From assembly GCA_026129405.1 (NCBI GenBank), contig JAHCID010000002.1:496001-560000 (forward strand): a stretch of 64,000 nt of DNA, given 5' to 3'. Made by a program: the position numbers and the translations under genes. The notes beneath the pieces are model-generated. The model saw nothing but the letters and a program-made list of their open reading frames with translations, searched no databases and had not been told where the DNA came from. Within the stretch, counting starts at the first letter, position 1. Each line of letters begins with the position of its first letter. Of this stretch, positions 9,615-20,991 are shown piece after piece. Source of the DNA: a bacterium. GTDB lineage: Bacteria; Desulfobacterota; Binatia; DP-6.

Positions 9615-9808
9615 GGAGGCCTCCGTGAGGGCGGGGACGATCGCCAGCGTGATGGCGCCGACGGGTCGGGCGGGGAGCATGCATCGCGCACCGTAGCCGG
9701 TGGTCCAAGGATGGGAAACAGGGCGGCGATCTGCCCGCCTCCATGCCGAGGTCGATGCGCGGTGAGGTCGTCGTGTCCGCGAGCGGCTCGCGCGCGGGCA
9801 CGCGCCCG

Positions 9809-10453
9809 CTACCGGCGACGTGGGGACGACGACGGGCGTCCGTCCAGCCGCAGCGGGCGCGTCCCGCGGCGCACCGTCCCCGCGAGCGGCACGTACGCCA
9901 GCTCGCGCACCTCGCGCGTGCAGCGCAGCAGCAGCCCGCCGCGGCTCATGTCGCCGCGCCCCACGAAGTCCGACGGGAACAGCAGCCGATCGCCCAGGAG
10001 GGGCGCGAGCACGGCGGCGTACTTGTCGCTGGCGACGCTGCCGAGCAGCACCACCTCGGTCTCGGGGTGCGGGTCGAGCCGCCGGACGAGCGTCTCGAGG
10101 TCGCGCCGCAACGGTGCGGCGTAGCGCGGCTCGGCGGCGTCGATGGGGACGTCGGCCCAGCCGCGCAGCACGTCCAGGGTGACGCGGCTCTGCGGGGGGC
10201 GCAGGCCGTCGGTGGCGGTGATCACGAGCACACCCGGCAGCGGACGGGGCGGCCGTGCGAACGCCGTGGCGTAGTGGAGCTTGCCGCGGAAGTAGAGCCC
10301 GGAGAGGAAGCTGAACACCTCGCCGAGGGCGGCGCCGGCGGGCGCGCGCACCGCGGTCGCCAGCTCGGACCGCGCCCGATCGCCGAAGAGCAGGCGGGCG
10401 CGCGCGCCGCGGCAGGACGCAGGCGACAGCAGGAACACGCGCGGCGGCGTCAC
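9809..10453 (-). CDS. uncharacterised protein coupled to the PolX/PHP gene
   Basis: I do not recognise this 214-residue protein. It begins with a hydrophobic strand (RVFLLSPASCRG) and has YFRGKLHYATAFA, a VLVITATDGLRPP strand, ETEVVLLGSVASDKY and a FVGRGDMSRGGLLLR segment. It ends in an Arg/Ser-rich tail. The alternating strands suggest a soluble alpha/beta fold of Rossmann-like character. The GTG start overlaps the stop of the upstream PolX/PHP gene by four bases, so the two are translationally coupled and probably act together, perhaps in nucleic acid metabolism. Confidence 0.6.
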   Translation of the reverse strand: MTPPRVFLLSPASCRGARARLLFGDRARSELATAVRAPAGAALGEVFSFLSGLYFRGKLHYATAFARPPRPLPGVLVITATDGLRPPQSRVTLDVLRGWADVPIDAAEPRYAAPLRRDLETLVRRLDPHPETEVVLLGSVASDKYAAVLAPLLGDRLLFPSDFVGRGDMSRGGLLLRCTREVRELAYVPLAGTVRRGTRPLRLDGRPSSSPRRR

Positions 10454-12147
10454 GGGCGGACGGCCGCGGCGAAGGCGCCGGCGGGGAGGGTGTTGAGGAC
10501 GTCGGCCGCGCCGAGGCCGCCGCGGCGGGCCATGTCGACGCCGTAGCGCGCGTTCGCGAGCGCGCGCGTGGAGTGGGCGTCGGCCGAGACGACGAAGCGC
10601 AGGCCGCGGGCGCGCGCCTTGCGGATGCCCTCGGGCGCGAGGTCGAGCCGGTGCGGATCGCCGTTCACCTCGATGGCGACGCGCGACTCGGCGGCAGCGT
10701 CGAGCACCGCGTCGAGGTCGACCGCGAACGGCGGCCGGCTGCGCACGTAGCGGCCGAGCGCGTGTCCCCAGATCTTGAACACGGGATGGCGCATGGCGCG
10801 CACGAGGCGCCGGGTCATCCCGGCGGCGTCGAGCCCGTGGCGGTCGTGGACGCTCGCGATCACGACGTCGAGCTGCGCCAGGACCGGGTCGGAGAAGTCG
10901 AGCGCGCCGTCGCGCAGGATGTCGCTCTCGGTGCCGCGCAGCAGGCGCACCCGCACGCGCTCCTGGACGGCGGCGATCGCATCGCCCTGGCGGCGCAGCC
11001 GGTCGGCGTCGAGCCCGCCGGCGTAGCCGGCGCTCGCCGAATGGTCGGTGATGGTGAGGTAGTCGAGGCCCAGCGCGTCCGCGGCGCGGGCCATGGCCTC
11101 GATCGTGTCGCGGCCGTCCGACCAATCGGTGTGGCAGTGCACGGCGCCGCGCAGGGCGTCGTGACGCAGCAGCGCGTCCGCCCGCGTCCCCGCGGCGGCC
11201 GCCTCGATCTCGCCGGCGTCCTCGCGCAGCTCGGGCGCGACGTCTGCGAGCCCGAGCCGTGCGTAGACGTCGGCCTCGCGCTGCGACGGGGCCACGAGCC
11301 CGTCGAGGTGAAGCCGGCGCTCCTGCGCCCGCGTCCGCAGTCGGGCCACGTGGCGTGGACTGCCGGTGGCGGCGATCCATGTCGCGGCAAAGCGCTCGGG
11401 TGACGCCACGTGGACGGCCACGTCGAGCAGCCCCGGCCGGACGATCACCGGGCCGTCGATCGCTGCGGCGCCGGGCAGGGAGGCGGCGTGCCGCCAGACG
11501 GCGTCGGGCGCCGGGGTCGCGATCGCGACCTCGAGACGCTCGGTCAGCTCGACGCGCCGGCGCAGCGTGCCCGCCAGCTCGACGCGTGCAGCGGCCGGAT
11601 GCGCGCGCAGGTGGGCGAGGACGCGGGCGGCCTCGGCGTCGGCCTCGGGCAGGAGCGCGCCGCGTGCCCGCTCGGCGAGCGCCGCGAGCCGGGCGCAGAC
11701 GGCGCGCTCGGTCGCCTCGCCGAAGCCGGGCAGGCCGCGCAGCCGCCCGTTCTCGCAGGCCTCGCGCAGCGCCTCGAGCGACGCGACGCCGAGCGCGTCG
11801 TGCACGGTGCGGATGCGGCGCAGCGACAGGACGGCACGCAGCTCGGCCGTGCCGGGCGGGAAGCGGCTGCGCAGGCGCTCGAGGCCGGCGAGACGCCCGG
11901 TGGTCACCAGCTCCGCGACGGCGGCGGCGATGGTGTCGCCGATGCCCGCGATCGCCGTCAGCCGGCCGGCCAGGACCAGCGCGGCGAGGTCGCCGGGGAC
12001 CTGGAGGACGACGTCGGCGGCGCGGGTGAAGGCGCGGGCGCGGAAGTAGTTGCCCTTCTCCAGCGCGAGCAGCGCGCCCATCTCGCGCAGGGCGGCCGCC
12101 ACGGCGGGCGCGCTCGGTGCGCCGGCCGTGCCCTGGGACTCTCGCAC
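10450..12147 (-). CDS. PolX-like helix-hairpin-helix and PHP domain protein with degenerate polymerase site
   Basis: The 565-residue protein has the layout of bacterial family X DNA polymerases: an N-terminal helix-hairpin-helix region (EKGNYFRARAFTRAADVV, then GIGDTIAAAVAEL), a palm-like region and a C-terminal PHP phosphoesterase. The PHP metal motifs look complete: HCHTDWSDG near residue 334, TITDHS, RGTESDIL, IASVHD and SADAHS. In the palm, the expected Gly-Ser...Arg-Arg...Gly-Asp-x-Asp metal site appears as GTLRRRVELTERLEVAIAT and lacks the Asp pair. I therefore infer loss of polymerase activity with a retained PHP phosphatase or nuclease. The GTG at 12147 is chosen; an ATG at 12213 would add an Arg-rich extension overlapping the divergent ligase gene. 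Confidence 0.82.
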   Translation of the reverse strand: MRESQGTAGAPSAPAVAAALREMGALLALEKGNYFRARAFTRAADVVLQVPGDLAALVLAGRLTAIAGIGDTIAAAVAELVTTGRLAGLERLRSRFPPGTAELRAVLSLRRIRTVHDALGVASLEALREACENGRLRGLPGFGEATERAVCARLAALAERARGALLPEADAEAARVLAHLRAHPAAARVELAGTLRRRVELTERLEVAIATPAPDAVWRHAASLPGAAAIDGPVIVRPGLLDVAVHVASPERFAATWIAATGSPRHVARLRTRAQERRLHLDGLVAPSQREADVYARLGLADVAPELREDAGEIEAAAAGTRADALLRHDALRGAVHCHTDWSDGRDTIEAMARAADALGLDYLTITDHSASAGYAGGLDADRLRRQGDAIAAVQERVRVRLLRGTESDILRDGALDFSDPVLAQLDVVIASVHDRHGLDAAGMTRRLVRAMRHPVFKIWGHALGRYVRSRPPFAVDLDAVLDAAAESRVAIEVNGDPHRLDLAPEGIRKARARGLRFVVSADAHSTRALANARYGVDMARRGGLGAADVLNTLPAGAFAAAVRP

Positions 12148-12173
12148 CGGCGACGCGCGTGTATGATCGCGGC

Positions 12174-13214
12174 GTGGCAACGTCCCATTCCGTACGCCGA
12201 ACCCGCGCGGCATCAAGTCCCGTGAGGGCGCTGCCGGGGAAACGGCGGGCCGCGCTGCCGGCCGCGATCACGCCGCAGCTGGCGACGCTCGTCGCCGCGC
12301 CGCCGGCGGGCGACGACTGGCTCCACGAGAGCAAGTACGACGGCTATCGCATCCTCTGCCGCGTCGCGCGCGGCCGCGTCACCCTCGCGAGCCGCAACGG
12401 CAAGGATTGGACGGAGCGCTTCCCCGCCGTCGCGCGTGCGGCGGCGGCGCTGCCGGTCGCCGCCGCGCTGCTCGACGGCGAGGTCGCCGTCGTCGGCGCG
12501 GACGGCCGCACGAGCTTCGGCGCGCTCCAGAACGCGGCGGCCGGCGGCGGGACGCTCGTCTACTTCGTCTTCGACCTGCTCCATCGGGACGGCATCGACC
12601 TGACCGGCGTGCCGCTCGAGGCGCGCAAGCAGGCGTTGCGCGCCCTGATCGGCGGCGGCCGCACGGGGACACTGCGCTACAGCGAGCACGTCGTCGGCGG
12701 CGGCGAAGCGGCGTTCCGGGCCGCGTGCCGCGCGCGGCTCGAGGGCATCGTCTCGAAGCGGCGCGACGCGCCGTACGTCGGCGGTCGCACGCGCACGTGG
12801 CTCAAGGTGAAGTGCGCGCACGGGCAGGAGCTCGTCGTCGGCGGCTTCACCGATCCGGAGGGGAGCCGCGCCGGCATCGGCGCGCTGCTGCTCGGCGTGC
12901 ACGACGCCGACGGCCGGCTGCGCTATGCCGGCAAGGTCGGGACCGGCTTCATGCAGGCGGCGGCGCTGGCGTTGCGCGAGCGGCTCGACGGGCTCCGCGC
13001 CCCGGCCAGCCCGTTTCTCGAGCGGCCGCCCGGTGCGACGCACGCGCACTGGGTGCGGCCGCTCCTCGTCGTCGAGGTCGGCTTCACCGAGTGGACGTCG
13101 GACGGGCGGCTGCGCCATCCCACCTTCCGCGGTCTGCGCGAGGACAAGCCGGCGACGGCGATCGGGCGCGAGCGCGCGCCGCCGCCGCCCGCGTCGAGCC
13201 GGAGGCGGCGATGA
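12174..13214 (+). CDS. ligD: LigD-type ATP-dependent DNA ligase module
   Basis: The 346-residue protein matches the ligase domain of LigD, which seals breaks in bacterial non-homologous end joining. Motif I is KYDGYR near residue 46 (adenylated Lys). Later nucleotidyltransferase motifs include LLDGEVAVVG, FDLLHRDGIDL and EGIVSKRRD, and the OB-fold motif is RTWLKVKC. It ends with the C-terminal LigD signature (VEVGFTEWTSDGRLRHPTFRGLREDKP). The GTG is six bases after TATGAT, a possible -10 for a nearly leaderless transcript; another GTG lies at 12222. It is divergent from the PolX/PHP gene and overlaps the polymerase-module gene by four bases. Confidence 0.9.
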   Translation: MATSHSVRRTRAASSPVRALPGKRRAALPAAITPQLATLVAAPPAGDDWLHESKYDGYRILCRVARGRVTLASRNGKDWTERFPAVARAAAALPVAAALLDGEVAVVGADGRTSFGALQNAAAGGGTLVYFVFDLLHRDGIDLTGVPLEARKQALRALIGGGRTGTLRYSEHVVGGGEAAFRAACRARLEGIVSKRRDAPYVGGRTRTWLKVKCAHGQELVVGGFTDPEGSRAGIGALLLGVHDADGRLRYAGKVGTGFMQAAALALRERLDGLRAPASPFLERPPGATHAHWVRPLLVVEVGFTEWTSDGRLRHPTFRGLREDKPATAIGRERAPPPPASSRRRR

Positions 13215-14119
13215 GCGCCGCCGCGGGACCGCGTGACGGCGACGCAGGCCTCGAGATCGCCGGCGTGCGCCTGACGCACCCCGACCGCGTCCTGTATCCC
13301 GGCCAGGGACTCACGAAGCGGGCGCTGGCGGAGTTCTATGCCGGCATCGCCGACTGGATCCTGCCGCACCTAGTCTCGCGGCCGACGTCGCTCGTGCGCT
13401 GCCCGGATGGCCTCGGCGGGCCGTGCTTCTATCAGAAGCACACGGGGTCCTGGGCCCCCGAGGTGCTGCGCCGCGTACGCATCCAGGAGCGGCACAAGCT
13501 GGGCGAGTACCTCGTCGTCGACGATCTCGCGGGGCTCGTCGGTCTGGTGCAGATGGGCATCCTCGAGATCCACACCTGGAACGCGGTGGCCGAGCGCCTC
13601 GAGGAGCCGGATCGGATCGTCTTCGACCTCGATCCGGCCGAAGACGTGCCGTGGACGGCGACGGTCGCCGGCGCGCGCGTCCTGCGCGCGCGGCTTCAGG
13701 CACGCGGCCTCGAGACCTTCCTCAAGACGACGGGCGGCAAGGGCCTGCACCTGGTGGCGCCGATCCGGCGTGGCCCGAGCTGGGAGGCATGCGCCGCCTT
13801 CGCGCGCGGCGTGGCCGAAGACCTCGCGCGCGAGGCGCCCGAGGCCTTCGTGGCGACGATGTCGAAGGCGAAGCGCCGCGGCCGCATCTTCATCGACCAT
13901 CTGCGCAACGTCCGCGGCGCAACCTCGATCGCCGCCTACTCGACGCGCGCGAAGCCGGGCGCGCCGGTGTCGACGCCGATCGCCTGGGACGAGCTCGGTC
14001 CGCGCATGCGGCCGGACCGCTTCACGGTCGCGAACCTCGGGCGCCGGCTGCGCGCGCTCGCGGCGGATCCGTGGGCCGACTACGCCCGCACGCGGCAGCG
14101 GCTGCCGCGGGAGCGATGA
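13211..14119 (+). CDS. LigD-type polymerase/primase module (separate gene)
   Basis: The 302-residue protein matches the LigD polymerase domain, an archaeo-eukaryotic primase-like enzyme that adds (ribo)nucleotides to broken ends. The catalytic Asp pair lies in FDLDPAEDVPW near residue 137, the nucleotide-binding TTGGKGLHL follows near 177, and the third acidic residue is in IFIDHLRN near 230. The ATG overlaps the ligase stop (ATGA). In many bacteria these modules are fused with a 3'-phosphoesterase domain; here two separate genes are seen, no phosphoesterase module and no Ku gene are in the window. Confidence 0.9.
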   Translation: MSAAAGPRDGDAGLEIAGVRLTHPDRVLYPGQGLTKRALAEFYAGIADWILPHLVSRPTSLVRCPDGLGGPCFYQKHTGSWAPEVLRRVRIQERHKLGEYLVVDDLAGLVGLVQMGILEIHTWNAVAERLEEPDRIVFDLDPAEDVPWTATVAGARVLRARLQARGLETFLKTTGGKGLHLVAPIRRGPSWEACAAFARGVAEDLAREAPEAFVATMSKAKRRGRIFIDHLRNVRGATSIAAYSTRAKPGAPVSTPIAWDELGPRMRPDRFTVANLGRRLRALAADPWADYARTRQRLPRER

Positions 14120-14170
14120 GCCGGTCGACGTCTCGACGGCGGCCGCCAGCCTGGGCTAGCCAACGTGGCC

Positions 14171-14845
14171 ATGCCCATCACCCGGCGCCGGCTGCCGCTG
14201 CTCGCTCTCCTCGCCCTCGCCGCGTGCGGCGGCGGGACGTCCTCGTCCCCCTCCGACGCCGATCTCGTCCTGCCCGGCACGTTCTCCGAGGAGACCACCG
14301 TCGAGGACCTGAAGACGCGCTACGGCGCCGCGAACGTCGTCGTCGGCGAGCTGCCCGACGGCGAGAAGGGCCTGATCCTCTTCCCGAACGACCCCACGCT
14401 GCGCGCCTACGTCCGCTTCTACGACGAGGAGCCGATGGGCCACCTCGCCGCCATCACGGTGGTCGACAGGGAATCGCGCTGGCGCGGGAAGGGCGGCGTC
14501 CGCATCGGCATGTCGCTCGCCGAGGTGGTGGAGAAGAACGCCAACCGCTTCCTCTTCAACGGCTTCGACGAGAAGCACGAGGCGCAGGTGCGCGACTACT
14601 GGGACGCGGGGAAGCTCGACGTCCAGGAGGGCGACCGCCTCTACTTCGGCGTCGATCTCCGGCTGCGCGCGCCGGTCGAGCAGATCCCGAAGGGCGACTA
14701 TCCGAGCGACGGTGGCCAGTGGTCCACGGACGACCCGCAGTATCCGCGGCTCGGCGAGATCGCGGAGGTCTCCGCGATGAGCGCCTGGTCGAGCCTCGAC
14801 GACGAGTGGTCGGGGCTCGACCGCGGACGGCTCGCGGCCCGTTAG
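14171..14845 (+). CDS. putative lipoprotein
   Basis: The 224-residue protein has a lipoprotein signal: Arg-rich start, hydrophobic stretch and the lipobox LALAACGGG with the Cys at about residue 19. A Ser-rich spacer follows. The mature part is acidic, begins with DLVLPGTFSEETTVEDLKTRYG, and contains VRIGMSLAEVVEKN, a pattern seen in periplasmic proteins of unknown role. A GTG two codons upstream is an alternative start. The gene ends four bases into the convergent acyl-CoA dehydrogenase gene. The function is unknown. Confidence 0.7.
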   Translation: MPITRRRLPLLALLALAACGGGTSSSPSDADLVLPGTFSEETTVEDLKTRYGAANVVVGELPDGEKGLILFPNDPTLRAYVRFYDEEPMGHLAAITVVDRESRWRGKGGVRIGMSLAEVVEKNANRFLFNGFDEKHEAQVRDYWDAGKLDVQEGDRLYFGVDLRLRAPVEQIPKGDYPSDGGQWSTDDPQYPRLGEIAEVSAMSAWSSLDDEWSGLDRGRLAAR

Positions 14846-15987
14846 GCCGCGAGCGCCGCCGCGATCTTCTGCCGCTGCACCAGCCCGTCGCCCCACAGGA
14901 ACTGGCCGTGGCGCAGGCGCTTGAACCAGATGTGGACGTCGCACTCCCAGGTGAAGCCGATGCCGCCGTGGAGCTGCACCGAGCGGTCGGCGCAGAACGC
15001 CGCCGCGTCGGCCGCCGCCGACTTGGCCATGCGTGCGACGCGCAGCGCCGACGCAGGGTCGGTGTCGAGCGCGCAGGCCGCGGTCCACAGCACCGAGCGG
15101 GCGCGGTCGACGGCCAGCATCATGTTGACGATGGGGTGCTTCACCGCCTGGAAGAAGCCGATCGGGTGCTCGAACTGCGTGCGCACGCGAGCGTATTCCG
15201 CGGTGGTCTGGAGCGCCCACTCGGCGGCGCCAGAGAGGTCGGCGGCGACGAGCACCAGGATCGACGCCTCGGCGTCGGCCAGCGCCTTCGCACCCGCGCC
15301 CGGCGCGGCGATCGTGCCCGCCGGCGTCACCTTCGCGAAGGTGACGTGCGCCTGGTCGCGCGTCAGATCGACGATGCGATCGGGCACGACCGTCACGCCG
15401 TTCGTGCCGGCCGGCACGGCGTAGAGGCCGACGCCGCCCGACGCGTCCCTCGCGGTGACGACGAACAGCCCCGCTTTGCGGGCGTCCTGCACGAAGCAGG
15501 CGGTGCCGGACAGCGTGCCGTCCTCCGCGACCGTGACGTCCGTCTCGCCCGGCTCCCACGACGCCGACCGGCCGGCGACGGCGAGCGTCGCCGCGGTGCC
15601 GCCCGCGATCTGCTCGAGCCAGGGCTTGGCGCTCTCCTCGGGCGCGCAGCGCAGCACGGCGGTCGCCTGCAGCGTCGCCGGCAGCGGCGAGGGGGCGGCG
15701 GCGCGGCCGATCTCCTCGGCGACCGCCGTCACGGCGACGGTCTTCATGCCGACGCCGCCGGCCGACTCGGGCACCCACAGCGCCGTCCAGCCGAGCGCCA
15801 CCATCTCGTCCCAGAGCGCCTCGTCCCACGCGCAGGGCGGCTCGGGGCCTTCGTAGGCGGCGTGGTGATCCTTCGCGGCGAGCACGCGGAGGCGCTCGAT
15901 GCCCGCCTTCTCGCGCAGCAGCTTGCGCGCCTGGTCGCGCACCATCTGCTCCTCGCTGCCGAAGCCGAAATCCTTGGGCTGTGCCAT
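14842..15987 (-). CDS. acyl-CoA dehydrogenase, second subunit of a pair
   Basis: This 381-residue member of the acyl-CoA dehydrogenase flavoprotein family introduces a double bond next to the thioester. The N-terminal helical domain (SEEQMVRDQARKLLREKAG), a divergent middle beta domain and the C-terminal helical domain (QLHGGIGFTWECDVHIWFKR near residue 338) are all recognisable. The middle domain is less conserved than in the upstream neighbour. It follows that neighbour by 12 bases, so both are one operon. Two adjacent unequal subunits recall the heteromeric FadE pairs of actinobacterial steroid side-chain degradation; the substrate here is unknown. Confidence 0.85.
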   Translation of the reverse strand: MAQPKDFGFGSEEQMVRDQARKLLREKAGIERLRVLAAKDHHAAYEGPEPPCAWDEALWDEMVALGWTALWVPESAGGVGMKTVAVTAVAEEIGRAAAPSPLPATLQATAVLRCAPEESAKPWLEQIAGGTAATLAVAGRSASWEPGETDVTVAEDGTLSGTACFVQDARKAGLFVVTARDASGGVGLYAVPAGTNGVTVVPDRIVDLTRDQAHVTFAKVTPAGTIAAPGAGAKALADAEASILVLVAADLSGAAEWALQTTAEYARVRTQFEHPIGFFQAVKHPIVNMMLAVDRARSVLWTAACALDTDPASALRVARMAKSAAADAAAFCADRSVQLHGGIGFTWECDVHIWFKRLRHGQFLWGDGLVQRQKIAAALAA

Positions 15988-15999
15988 CGTCGTGCGTCC

Positions 16000-17208
<1,209 letters not shown>

Positions 17209-17221
17209 GGGCGGGGGTTCT

Positions 17222-17275
17222 TGCCCGATCGGCTCCGCGAGGCAACGCGCCGCCGGTCAGGTGCCCGACCGGGCA
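17222..17275 (+). promoter_or_regulatory. candidate upstream activator sites for the sigma-54 regulator
   Basis: A perfect palindrome, TGCCCGACCGGGCA, lies at 17262-17275, centred about 120 bases before the start site predicted from the sigma-54-like promoter. A second copy with an intact left half (TGCCCGATCGG) begins at 17222. Position and symmetry fit enhancer sites for an NtrC-family dimer, most simply the regulator encoded by the second gene of this operon. GC-rich DNA produces such palindromes by chance, so this stays a candidate. Confidence 0.4.
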
Positions 17276-17361
17276 TGCGACCGGCTGCATGCGCCGCCAT
17301 GCGGCTGCCGCCGGGTGGCCTGGAATCCTTCCGCCCGGTGGGCCTAGAAGGTGGCGGTCGC

Positions 17362-17378
17362 TTGGCATCGACCTTGCG
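17362..17378 (+). promoter_or_regulatory. candidate sigma-54 promoter
   Basis: TTGGCATCGACCTTGCG matches the -24/-12 pattern (TGGCAC-N5-TTGC): GG at 17364-17365 and GC at 17376-17377 are exactly 12 bases apart. It lies just before a kinase-sigma-54 activator operon, so autoregulation is plausible. The caveat is spacing: transcription would begin near 17389, only about eight bases before the ATG at 17397, leaving little room for a ribosome binding site. Confidence 0.45.
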
Positions 17379-17396
17379 AACCTCCCCCGAGGCCCG

Positions 17397-19492
17397 ATGG
17401 AGTCGTCGCCCCTCTGCTCTTCGCTGATCACCGCCGGCGCCGCGCACGGCGCCGTGGCCCTCCTCTGGGCGGTGGTCGCGTGGGACATCGGCTCGAGCCT
17501 GCGGGCGCGGCCGCAGCGGCGGGCGCTGCCCTTCCTCGGCCTCGTGGTCGCGGTCTCGATGACGGTCGCCTACGCGGGCGGCGTCCCGTTCGGTCTGATC
17601 CCGCCGGAGATGCGGGCCGAGAAGCCCATGGGGCTGCGCCTCCTCGGCGTCCTGCGCGACGTCGCCGTCATCCTCGGGACCAGCGCCTTCCGGCACATGA
17701 CGCGCTACTTCCCGCTCGAGGTGCGGGTGCCGAGCCGGCGCTGGCTGCTGGTCAATTACGGCTCCGCGCTCGCGGTCGCGGTCTTCTGCACCGTGGTGTG
17801 CGCGACGGCGGAGCCGGCGTCGGAGCTGTGGCGCGTCGCGCGGCTCGTGTTCGTGGCGTTCGTCGTCGTGATCCTGGGCCTGGCGCTGCTCCAGATCCAT
17901 CGCGTCGCGCGGGACGGCGGCTGGCGGCCCGGCGGGCTCGGCGTGGCGCGGCGCTCGGACGTCGTCGTGCTGGGCGCGGCGCTCGTCGTCCTGTCGCTGC
18001 TGTTCGCGGTGATGGTGGTCAGCGAGTCGCCGCTCGTGAAGGAGCGCATCGCGATCCTCGACGCCCTCGTCGGCTTCGCGTTCGCGATCCCGTTCGTGAT
18101 GCGCTCGTTGGGCGAGGTCGTGCGGCTCTACCTGCTGACGCTGTCGATGGGGGCCGTGGTGGCGCTCGCGTACGTCGGCGGGCCGCTGCTCCGCGAGCGG
18201 GTGCCGACGTCGTGGGGGCGCATCCTCGTCGACGTGGGCGCCGTCGCCTTCATCGTGGTCGCGATCGGGCATGCCCACCTCTGGGTGCGGGCGGGGCTCG
18301 AGCACCTGCTCTTCCGGCGCAGCCGCCGGCGGCGAGCCGAGCTCCAGGGCTTCGTGCGTACGCTCGCCCCCGAGCTCGGCGTCCGCGAGGCGACGCGGCT
18401 CGCGCTGGCCGAGTCGTTCCGCGTGCTCCAGCTGCGCGGCGCGGCGGTGATCCTCGACGACGGCAGCGCGCCGCTGTGCGAGGGCACGCTCGCGATCGCG
18501 CCGGTGGCCGACGTCTGGCCGCGCGGCGCGGCGGCCGCGTTCCTGCCGACGCGCGTGTACGGCGCGGGCTCGTTCGAGGAGCTGCCGCGGCCGATCGCGC
18601 TGGCGCTCGTCGGCGCCGACGTCACCGGCGTCGTGCCGATCGTCAGCCCGCGACGCCGCTGGGGCGACCTCTTCATCACGACCGGCCCGCTCGGCGCGTT
18701 CTTCGGCGCGGCCGACGTGGAGGCCGTCGAGAGCTTCGCGGCCCAGCTGGCGCTCGTCCTCGACGGTGCCGAGCTGCTCGGGCGCGCCCGTGCCGTCGAG
18801 CGCTCGCTGGCGCAGGCGGAGAAGCTGGCCGCCGTCGGCGAGACGGCCGCGTCGCTCGCGCACGAGATCCGCAACCCCGTGACCGCGGCCCGGAGCCTCG
18901 CGCAGATGCTCGCCCGCGAGCCGGGCGCCGCCGACGCGCCGGAGCTGGCGACGCTGATCCTCGGTGAGCTGGAGCGCGTCGAGCGCCGCGTCGCCGCGCT
19001 GCTGCGCTTCGCGCGGCCCGACGAGCCGGCGTCCGAGACGGTGGACGTCGCCGCCCTGGTGCGCGGCACGCTCGCCGGGCTGCGCGGGCGGCTCGAGGCG
19101 GCCGACGTCGGCGTGGTGTGCGACCTCGCGCCGGGCATCGCCGTGCGCGGCGACGGCGAGCAGCTGCGGCAGGTGCTCGTGAATCTCGTCGAGAACGCCG
19201 TCGACGCCATGGCCGGCGGGCCGGCGCCGCGCCGGCTCACCGTGCAGGCGGCGAACGGCGGCAGCCGCGTCGTGCTGCGCGTCGGCGACACCGGCACGGG
19301 CGTCGCGCCCGACGCGCTGCCGCGCGTGTTCGAGCCGTTCTTCTCGCAGAAGGCGCAGGGGACGGGGCTCGGCCTGGCGATCGCGCGGCGCACGATCGAC
19401 GCGCACGGCGGGCGCATCGCGCTCGCGCCCGGAGCGGCGGGGGGGACGACCGTCACCGTCGAGCTGCCGGCCGCGTCGCGCGTGGTGGCGGC

Positions 19493-19496
<4 letters not shown>
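17397..19496 (+). CDS. membrane sensor histidine kinase (NtrB-like output)
   Basis: The 699-residue kinase has an N-terminal hydrophobic half with several membrane segments (roughly residues 10-300) resembling the sensor part of PrsK/PEP-CTERM-type kinases. A GAF-like region follows (about 310-460), then the phosphoacceptor helix SLAHEIRNPVTAARS with His near 489. The ATPase domain has NLVENAVDAM, DTGTGV and GTGLGLAIARR. It should phosphorylate the sigma-54 activator encoded immediately downstream, with which it overlaps by four bases. The ATG is chosen because the membrane region begins directly after it. Confidence 0.9.
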
Positions 19497-20908
<1,412 letters not shown>

Positions 20909-20910
20909 AT

Positions 20911-20925
20911 CTGCCCATCGGGCAG
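20911..20925. repeat. short perfect inverted repeat after the response regulator
   Basis: CTGCCC-ATC-GGGCAG is a 6-bp perfect stem with a three-base loop, starting three bases after the regulator stop. It has no T-run, so it is a weak terminator candidate. Its half site resembles the palindrome upstream of the kinase gene (TGCCC/GGGCA) with a spacing one base shorter, so a regulator site is also possible. Confidence 0.35.
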
Positions 20926-20991
20926 ACCCTGCCGGGCGGCCGGTCCCGCCCCGCGGGGCACGCGCCGGGCACGCGGCGTGCTTTCGCGCCG

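Noticed and set aside
12213-12216. Longer start for the PolX/PHP gene
   Set aside because: The extra 22 or so residues are Arg-rich, show no homology and overlap the start of the divergent ligase gene.
20967-20984. Second -24/-12-like element before the glycosyltransferase gene
   Set aside because: The GG-GC spacing is right but two conserved bases are mismatched, and the predicted start would fall at or after the ATG.
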